Source: a bacterium
GTDB lineage: Bacteria; Planctomycetota; J058; JAJDCP01
Assembly: GCA_030428695.1 (NCBI GenBank)
Contig: JAUIEM010000100.1
Coordinates: 1 to 25,866 of the forward strand
DNA length: 25,866 bases
Direction of reading: 5' to 3'
The position numbers and the translations under genes were made by a program. Positions 20,434 to 25,866 of this stretch are shown piece after piece (position 1 is the first letter of the stretch; each line of letters starts with the position of its first letter). Under the pieces are notes generated by a model that saw only the letters and a program-made list of their open reading frames with translations, was not told the DNA's origin and searched no databases.

Positions 20434-23208
20434 TCAACCCGGCATCACCAGCTCGACCCGCAGCCCGTCGAGGCGCAGCTGCGTCTCCCCGAGCTCCCGC
20501 CGCAGCCGCGCGCGCTCCTCGCGGGCGACCTCGAGCTCCTCGGCGCTGACCGTCGGGTTGCGCCGGGCCAGCCGCTCGAGCCGCGCGAGATGCGGTTCCA
20601 GCTGCGCCTCCATGCGCTCCCGGGCGGCCTGCACCAGCCCCGGGACGCGCTCCTCGGCCGCCGCCCGCAGCGCTTCGAGAGTGTCCTCGACCTTGGCGAG
20701 CAGGCGCTCGTTCTGCAGCGCGGCGATCGCCGCGGTCGGCGGCGGAACCGCCCGGCGCGGGGCGGCGGGGCCGGGCTCGACGATGGCGCCGTCGACCTCG
20801 CTGCGCAGCACGATCGGGGTCGGGGGCAGGAAGCGCTCCGCGCGCGTCTCGGCCCGCGCGGTGCTCTCGAGCACGAACAGGCCGTCGACCCGGAGGCCCG
20901 GCCGCGGCCCGCTGCCGACCGCGACGCAGGCGTTGCCCTTCCCCTGGGCGAGCAGGGCCTCGAGGGCGGCGCGCAGCATCGGATGATCGCCGCTCAGGAA
21001 GGTCCCCTCGGCCTCGAGGGCGGCCGCGCGGTCGAAGCACACGCGCATGCCCTGATCGTGGAAGCCCGGCAGGGCGGAGTGGTAGTCGGGGCCCGGGGTC
21101 AACAGGTAGCTGCGCGCGCCGAGCTCTTCGGCCGCGATGCCGCTCGCCTCGAGCAGCCCGAGGACCAGCCGCTCGAGCAGCGGGTCCTCGTCGAGCCCGG
21201 CGATCCCGTCGCGGATGCGCCGCGCCTCCTCCGGCGCGAAGGAGCTGCGCTCGAGCAGCCGGTCGCGCCCGGCTTCGAGCTCCTTGCGGGTCGCCTTGTC
21301 GGCCTTCTTCACCCGGCGCAGGAACTTGTCGAAGGTCGAGTCCTTCGAGCGGGTGCACTGGGTGTAGAGCTCGCCGGCGAAGTCGTGGTGGAACTGCAGG
21401 GAGCCGTGCCAGGGGGCGGTGAACAGCCCCAGGCCGTCGCGGAACAGGCGCAGCAGGCGCTCCTGGGGAGTGCCGGGGACGTAGGGCAGGTGGATCGCGA
21501 TCTCGGCGCCCTGGCCGATGCGGTCGAGCCGGCCGATGCGCTGCTCGACCTGCTCGGGGTCGAAGGGCAGGTCGAACAGCACCAGATGCTTCGCGCACTG
21601 GAAGTTGCGCCCCTCGGCCCCGAGCGGGGCGCTGATCATCAGGGCCGGGCCGTCGGGGTCCTGGAACCAGGCCGCCTGCCGGTCGCGCTCCAGGAGGGAC
21701 ATGCCCTCGTGGAAGGTCGCGACGGTGTCTCCCCGGCGCCGGAAGAACTTCTCCAGCCACACGGTGCGGGCCGCGCTCGCGCACAACAGCAGCACCTTGT
21801 CCGCCGTCCCGTCGAGCAGCTCGACCAGCCAGCGCACGCGCGGGTCCTTCCCCGCCCGGCCGAAGGACGGCTTCTCCGCGCGCCCCTGGTAGGCGTCGTG
21901 GAGGGCGCGGAACTCCTCGCTCCAGGCCTCGACGTCGCCCTTGAGCTCGACCGCGTGGACCTTCCGCAGCGGGAAGCCGCCGACCCGCTCCCGCACGTTC
22001 CGGAACATCAGCCGCCCCAGGCCGTAGCCGTCGACCAGCGCGGCGAGCAGCTCCTCGCGCGCCTCCGCGCTGTGCGGAGCCTGCTCCAGCCACGGCTCGA
22101 GCTCCTCGGCGGCCGCCCCGAGGAAGGCGCGCAGCGGCGCGAGGGCCGCCGCCTCCGGCGCTTTCCCCGCTTCCAATGCCGCGACGTGGGAGGCGAGCTC
22201 GACGACCCGCTCCTGGTCGCGCTGGAAGCTTTCGTAGTCGGTGAAGCGCGCCGGATCGAGCAGCTTCAACCGCTCGAAGTGGCCCCGCTCCCCCGCCTGC
22301 ACCGGCGTCGCGGTCAACAGGAGCAGGTGCGGGCTCTCCGCCGCGAGCTCGCGCACGGTGGCGAACAGCGGGGTGTCGGGCTCGATGCCGTGGGCCTCAT
22401 CGACGACGACCAGGTCGAAGCCCTCGCTCCAGTCTTCCTCCACCGCCCGGTCGAAGGGGCAGATCACGCGCTGGGCGCCGGTCTCGAGGCCGGGCAGCTC
22501 GTCGTCGAGCTCGGCGTCGTCGAGGTAGGCGCGGCCGGCGACCTGGAAGGGCAGGTGGAAGCGCAGGAACAGCTCGGCGAACCACTGGTGCACCAGCCCG
22601 GGCGGCACCAGCACCAGCACCCGCGCGGCCCGCCCGGTCAGCACGAAGCGGTGGATCAACAGGGCGGCCTCGATGGTCTTGCCCAGGCCGACCTCGTCGC
22701 ACAGCAGCGCCCGCGCCCGGTGCCGCTCACTCAGCGCCGCGGCGACGTAGAGCTGGTGCGGGTAGAGGGCGATGCGCCCGCCGAGGAAGCCGCGCCAGGG
22801 CGAGGACTGCAGCCGGTGCTCGAGACGCCGCGCCCGGCAGCGCAGGTCGAACAGCCGGGCGTCGTGCTCGAGCTGGCCGGCCTTGAGGCGGTCCCGCGCC
22901 GAGCTGAGGTCGAGGGTATCGGCGAGGTCGACCTCGTCGAGCACCGCCCCTTCGCCGCGGTAGCGCAAGAGCGGCCCGCGCTCCTCGACCTCCTCGACCG
23001 TGAAGCGCGTGCCGTCGCGGCCGCGCGCCATCGAGCCGACGCTGAGCCGCGCGCGCACCAGCGGCGCGCCGTCGGTCACGTACAGGCGGGTGATGCCGCG
23101 GGCGCCGAAGACGACGCGCAGGTCGCGGCCTTCGACCGCGAGCACCGTGCCGATGCCGAGCTCGGGCTCGGAGCTGCTGTACCAACGTTGGCGCGGGGCG
23201 AATTCCAT
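20434..23208 (-). CDS. rapA: RapA, RNA polymerase-associated Swi2/Snf2 ATPase
   Basis: 924 residues from ATG (complement of 23206-23208); GAGGAG lies upstream, and the protein then begins MEFAPRQRWYSSSEPELGIG, aligning with the start of E. coli RapA. RapA binds core RNA polymerase and recycles it after termination. Order of parts: two small N-terminal Tudor-like domains (about 1-105), helicase motif I DEVGLGKT (171-178), DEAH (270-273), LLLTATP, a second RecA-like lobe with FHEGMSLLERDRQAAWF and EGRNFQ, then the motif QRIGRLDRIGQ, a spacer region and a C-terminal helical tail (ERLARRNPTVSAEELE). The length and motif order match the family throughout. It is monocistronic. The longer upstream reading has no supporting SD. 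Confidence 0.96.
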   Translation of the reverse strand: MEFAPRQRWYSSSEPELGIGTVLAVEGRDLRVVFGARGITRLYVTDGAPLVRARLSVGSMARGRDGTRFTVEEVEERGPLLRYRGEGAVLDEVDLADTLDLSSARDRLKAGQLEHDARLFDLRCRARRLEHRLQSSPWRGFLGGRIALYPHQLYVAAALSERHRARALLCDEVGLGKTIEAALLIHRFVLTGRAARVLVLVPPGLVHQWFAELFLRFHLPFQVAGRAYLDDAELDDELPGLETGAQRVICPFDRAVEEDWSEGFDLVVVDEAHGIEPDTPLFATVRELAAESPHLLLLTATPVQAGERGHFERLKLLDPARFTDYESFQRDQERVVELASHVAALEAGKAPEAAALAPLRAFLGAAAEELEPWLEQAPHSAEAREELLAALVDGYGLGRLMFRNVRERVGGFPLRKVHAVELKGDVEAWSEEFRALHDAYQGRAEKPSFGRAGKDPRVRWLVELLDGTADKVLLLCASAARTVWLEKFFRRRGDTVATFHEGMSLLERDRQAAWFQDPDGPALMISAPLGAEGRNFQCAKHLVLFDLPFDPEQVEQRIGRLDRIGQGAEIAIHLPYVPGTPQERLLRLFRDGLGLFTAPWHGSLQFHHDFAGELYTQCTRSKDSTFDKFLRRVKKADKATRKELEAGRDRLLERSSFAPEEARRIRDGIAGLDEDPLLERLVLGLLEASGIAAEELGARSYLLTPGPDYHSALPGFHDQGMRVCFDRAAALEAEGTFLSGDHPMLRAALEALLAQGKGNACVAVGSGPRPGLRVDGLFVLESTARAETRAERFLPPTPIVLRSEVDGAIVEPGPAAPRRAVPPPTAAIAALQNERLLAKVEDTLEALRAAAEERVPGLVQAARERMEAQLEPHLARLERLARRNPTVSAEELEVAREERARLRRELGETQLRLDGLRVELVMPG

Positions 23209-23236
23209 CGGCTCTCCTCGGGGGATGGGGGACGCC

Positions 23237-23268
23237 AGTATAGCGTCTCGGTGTCGTCGCGCGCGACG
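23237..23268 (-). promoter_or_regulatory. -10 element and 14-bp palindrome upstream of rapA
   Basis: On the minus strand TATACT (complement of 23237-23242) lies about 29 nt before the rapA start, suiting a short leader. No good -35 is seen. Instead the perfect palindrome CGTCGCGCGCGACG occupies 23255-23268, in the position of the -35 and spacer, where a regulator could bind. Confidence 0.4.
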
Positions 23269-23420
23269 CGGACTCCCGGACGGGGGGCGTTGGGGTTGGG
23301 GCTTCTGGGGGAAGGCCCGCCGGCCCGCACTCCCCCCAGGAGCCCGCCCCCTTCCCGTCCACCCAACGCCCACGCCCGACTCCCGTAGAAGAGGTATCGC
23401 AATTCCCCAGGAGGTGCCTC

Positions 23421-24623
23421 GTGCGCGCGACTGTCCTTCTCTGTGTGCTCACCCTGTGCGCCGGACTCCCCGGCCAGGAGGTGCGCGAGGTCAACGGCGT
23501 GACCTGCTCGATCCGGGTCCCCCGCGGCTGGCGTCCTGGCGGCATGATGGTCGCCGCCTTCCACGGCCAGGGCGACGTGCACACCAACTTCATGCGGGTG
23601 CTCAAGACCTTCGACTTCCTCTCCGACGCCCTGCTGGTCGTCCCGGACGCGCCGAACAACGCCGCCTGGGAGGCGGCCGACATCGACCCGGTCGATGGCA
23701 TGCTCGAGACTCTCCAGGAGGAGTTCGGACCGGGGCGCACGATCGCGACCGGCTTCTCCCGCGGCGCCTTCTTCGCCTTCGGCTTCGGGCTCGAGAAGCC
23801 GACCCGGGTGCGCGGCGTCATCCCCCACTCCGGCGGGCTGATCCAGGCGATCCCCGACGACGAGGAGGCGAAGGGCCAGGTGTTCTACGTCATCCACGGC
23901 ACCGCCGACGCGATCGTGCCGGTCGACCAGAGCCGTTCGGCGGTCCGTCGCCTCGAGGAGGTCGGCATCAAGGTCGAGTACGAGGAGGTCGCCGGCCTCG
24001 CCCACACGGTCGACCGCGCGGCCTGCGAGCGCGCCTTCGCCTGGCTCGAGGTCAACCTCGGCGGGCTCGGCCTGTCCGACGACGAGGCCGAGGCGCTGCT
24101 CGAGCGTATCGAGGACGCGGCCAAGGACGGCGAAATCGCCGCGGCCGCCGAGGCCTGGGCTGAAGCGCGCGGGCTGTCGGAGAAGATGCAGAAAAAGTTC
24201 GCCAAGCTCGCGAAGAAGCACGTCGAGCACGACGACGAGGGGCTCGCCGCGGCCGCCATCCAGGCCTGCGCGGAGCTCGGCGAGGAGGGCGTCAAGGCGC
24301 TGAAGAAGGTGCCGGACGAGGACGAGGACCGCACCATCGCCGCCGCCGAGGCGCTCGGCCAGAACGGCACCGAGAAGGCGATCGACGCCCTCGACAAGAT
24401 GCTGAAGGACGAGCGCACGTCCGTGGCCGTCGCCGCCGCCCGGGCCCTGGAGATGTGCGGCGGGGACGAGGCGATCGAGGTGCTGATCGACAAGCTCGGC
24501 GACTTCGAGGAAGACCCCGCGCACGCCCCCCGCGCCGAGGCGATCCAGGCCGCCCTCGAGGCGGTCACCGGGCAGACCATCACGACCGCACGGATGTGGA
24601 AGGCCTGGCTGAAGGAGCGCTGA
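23421..24623 (+). CDS. Secreted alpha/beta hydrolase fused to C-terminal HEAT repeats
   Basis: 400 residues from GTG 23421, with a perfect AGGAGGTG SD 4 nt upstream. The signal peptide is about MRATVLLCVLTLCAGLPG. Residues 20-215 are an alpha/beta hydrolase of the esterase/phospholipase kind: AAFHGQG oxyanion region (45-51), nucleophile Ser113 in GFSRGAF, Asp163 in HGTADAIVP and His195 in GLAHTVD, a full catalytic triad. Residues 216-265 are acidic helices, and 270-385 are three or four HEAT/PBS-like repeats (for example TIAAAEALGQNGTEKAIDAL and VAAARALEMCGGDEAIEVLI). The substrate is unknown. HEAT repeats usually mediate protein contacts, so the enzyme may be tethered to a partner outside the cytoplasm. 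Confidence 0.87.
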   Translation: MRATVLLCVLTLCAGLPGQEVREVNGVTCSIRVPRGWRPGGMMVAAFHGQGDVHTNFMRVLKTFDFLSDALLVVPDAPNNAAWEAADIDPVDGMLETLQEEFGPGRTIATGFSRGAFFAFGFGLEKPTRVRGVIPHSGGLIQAIPDDEEAKGQVFYVIHGTADAIVPVDQSRSAVRRLEEVGIKVEYEEVAGLAHTVDRAACERAFAWLEVNLGGLGLSDDEAEALLERIEDAAKDGEIAAAAEAWAEARGLSEKMQKKFAKLAKKHVEHDDEGLAAAAIQACAELGEEGVKALKKVPDEDEDRTIAAAEALGQNGTEKAIDALDKMLKDERTSVAVAAARALEMCGGDEAIEVLIDKLGDFEEDPAHAPRAEAIQAALEAVTGQTITTARMWKAWLKER

Positions 24624-24678
24624 GCCCGGCTGGCGCGAAGGTCGGCAGGCGATACCTTCCCTTCGCGGTCCGATTTGG

Positions 24679-24684
24679 TAGCCT
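24679..24684 (+). promoter_or_regulatory. Possible -10 element placing the transcript start at the ATG
   Basis: TAGCCT in the context TTGGTAGCCTGTGCGC sits 6 nt before ATG 24691, so transcription would begin at or next to the start codon. The -35 (TTCCCT at 24657-24662, 16-nt spacing) is weak. Confidence 0.3.
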
Positions 24685-24690
24685 GTGCGC

Positions 24691-25866
24691 ATGAAGATCC
24701 TGTTCATCAACGCCAACCAGGAACGCATGCCCGACCCGGTCCCACCGATCGGGGTGAGCTACGTCGCGGCCGCCGCGCGCCTCGACGGCCACGACTGTGC
24801 GCTGTTCGACCTCAACTTCCACCAGGTCTTCGAGGACGAGCTCCGGGCGGCCCTGCGTCGCGAGGCGCCGGCGTTGATCGGGCTGTCGATCCGCAACGTC
24901 GACAACGTCGCCTTCCCCAAGGTTGTCTCCTACCTCCCCCACTACCAGACCATCGTGCGCTGCTGCCGCGAGGTCTGCCCGGACGTGCCGATCGTGGTCG
25001 GCGGCTCGGCCTTCTCGCTGTTTCCCGACGAGTTCTACCGCAAGCTCGGCGTCGAATACGGCATCGTCGGCGAGGGGGAGAACCTGTTCCGGGCCCTGGC
25101 GAAGAGCCTCGAGGAGACCGGGAAGCCGCCGCCGAACCTGTTCCAGGGGCCCTGGGGCATCCCGGGGATCTACTACCCGAGCGGCGCCGCCGTCGACTTC
25201 GACAGCCTGCTGCCCGCCCGCGACCTGCTCGATGTCGGGCGCTACTTCGAGCAGGGCGGCAGCATCAACATCCAGACCAAGCGCGGCTGCTACTTCAAGT
25301 GCTGCTACTGCACCTATCCCCTCCTGGAAGGCACGAAGATCCGCAAGCGCAGCCCCGCCTCGGTGGTCGACGAGATCGAGCACTGCCTGCGCGTCTACGG
25401 GGTCGACTACTTCTTCTTCGTCGACAACGTCTTCAACCTGCCCAACGCCCACGCGATCGCGATCTGCGAGGAGATCCTGCGGCGCGGCCTGAAGGTGCGG
25501 TGGACCGCCTACGTCTCTCCCGCCGGCGCGAACGAGGAGCTGTTCCGGGTGTTCGCCGCCGCGGGCTGCAGCTCGATCGACTTCGGCACCGACGCGGCGA
25601 GCGAGGTCGGGCTCAACGCGATGGACAAGTCCTTCGCCGTCGACGACGTGCGCGACTGCTCCCGCTGGTGCCGGAAGTACGGCATCAAGTTCAACCACTC
25701 GCTGATCCTCGGCGTGCCGGGCGAGACCGTCGAGACCATCGAGCAGACCATCGCGACGATCAACGACTGCCGGCCGACGGCGGTGATCGCGCTGATGGGC
25801 ATCCGCCTGTACCGCGGCACGCCCCTGACCCGCAAGCTGGTCGCCCAGGGCTGGATCGACGAGGAG
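24691..25866 (+). CDS. B12-binding radical SAM protein, 3'-truncated by the window edge
   Basis: ATG 24691 opens a frame of 392 codons with no stop before the window ends. Residues 1-145 are a Rossmann-like cobalamin-binding domain (MKILFINANQ, PPIGVSYVAAAARLDGHDCALFD, IVVGGSAFSLFPDEF, YGIVGEGE). Residues 190 onward are the radical SAM core: Cys200, Cys204 and Cys207 (RGCYFKCCYC) bind the 4Fe-4S cluster, followed by YFFFVDNVFN and GVPGETVETIEQTI strands. Enzymes of this class carry out methylations and rearrangements on lipids, antibiotics or cofactors; the substrate cannot be read from the sequence. No SD precedes the ATG, unlike nearly all other genes here, so it may be leaderless. It starts 67 nt after the hydrolase gene. 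Confidence 0.92.
   Translation, partial: MKILFINANQERMPDPVPPIGVSYVAAAARLDGHDCALFDLNFHQVFEDELRAALRREAPALIGLSIRNVDNVAFPKVVSYLPHYQTIVRCCREVCPDVPIVVGGSAFSLFPDEFYRKLGVEYGIVGEGENLFRALAKSLEETGKPPPNLFQGPWGIPGIYYPSGAAVDFDSLLPARDLLDVGRYFEQGGSINIQTKRGCYFKCCYCTYPLLEGTKIRKRSPASVVDEIEHCLRVYGVDYFFFVDNVFNLPNAHAIAICEEILRRGLKVRWTAYVSPAGANEELFRVFAAAGCSSIDFGTDAASEVGLNAMDKSFAVDDVRDCSRWCRKYGIKFNHSLILGVPGETVETIEQTIATINDCRPTAVIALMGIRLYRGTPLTRKLVAQGWIDEE

Noticed and set aside
17700..20549. Plus-strand open frame of 949 codons
   Set aside because: Antisense of the DUF2723-like and M48 genes, which carry signal peptides, SDs and catalytic motifs; this one has none.
20275..23388. Plus-strand open frame of 1037 codons
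   Set aside because: It is the antisense of rapA and the M48 gene, has repetitive Glu/Arg/Gln/Leu composition and no SD or family motif.
1..25866. tRNA, rRNA, CRISPR arrays, insertion sequences, attachment sites
   Set aside because: No cloverleaf-like, repeat-spacer, transposase or terminal inverted-repeat signals were seen on either strand.

Overview
The window is very GC-rich, densely coding bacterial DNA. I count 24 protein-coding genes on both strands. There are no tRNA, rRNA, CRISPR or insertion-sequence signals. Most genes have strong Shine-Dalgarno (SD) sequences. Signal peptides, a lipobox protein, an exosortase and a RapA homologue point to a Gram-negative (two-membrane) bacterium. 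FHA/Ser-Thr kinases, secreted HEAT-repeat proteins and an IPTL-CTERM/XrtH sorting pair fit Planctomycetota, Myxococcota or a related high-GC phylum. I cannot fix the phylum from the sequence alone.

Layout, left to right. (1) 2-3369, plus strand: a tight four-gene operon, cut at the left edge, with an unrecognised large protein, a peptidoglycan-binding-domain protein, an unrecognised 159-aa protein and a LysM protein; it looks like envelope or secretion-apparatus cargo. (2) 3335-4813, minus: a 64-aa membrane protein and a sensor histidine kinase with an ethylene-receptor-type transmembrane domain. The kinase frame carries an in-frame TGA exactly where I expect the family's N-terminal cysteine, followed by a small hairpin at bacterial-SECIS distance. 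(3) 5271-10041, plus: FHA-Ser/Thr kinase, YeaH/YhbH (DUF444), SpoVR/YcgB and a PAS-GGDEF diguanylate cyclase. This resembles the enterobacterial yeaG-yeaH-ycgB stress module, with a eukaryotic-type kinase where the PrkA-type kinase normally sits. (4) 10156-11040: a secreted protein with a 14-proline linker, ending in a clear terminator. (5) 11320-13905, minus: an IPTL-CTERM protein, a membrane protein ending in a SEC-C zinc motif, exosortase H with its Cys/Arg/His triad, and a 74-aa protein.

(6) 14384-16310, plus: two tandem secreted paralogues with BsuPI-like C-termini, each preceded by a short GC hairpin just upstream of its SD. (7) 16458-17695: arsenite methyltransferase ArsM overlapping a cysteine-rich MarR regulator, behind an AT-rich promoter with an embedded inverted repeat. 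(8) 17901-20363, minus: an M48 metallopeptidase lipoprotein and a secreted protein resembling the soluble part of DUF2723 proteins. (9) 20434-23208, minus: the RNA-polymerase-recycling ATPase RapA. (10) 23421-25866, plus: a secreted alpha/beta hydrolase fused to HEAT repeats, then a B12-binding radical SAM enzyme running off the right edge.

The main candidate for something undescribed is the putative selenocysteine codon in the ethylene-receptor-like kinase. Next are the FHA-kinase version of the YeaH/SpoVR module with a translationally coupled diguanylate cyclase, and the SEC-C-tailed companion of exosortase H. A recurrent promoter core, GGTAnnCTCG, precedes several of the genes.
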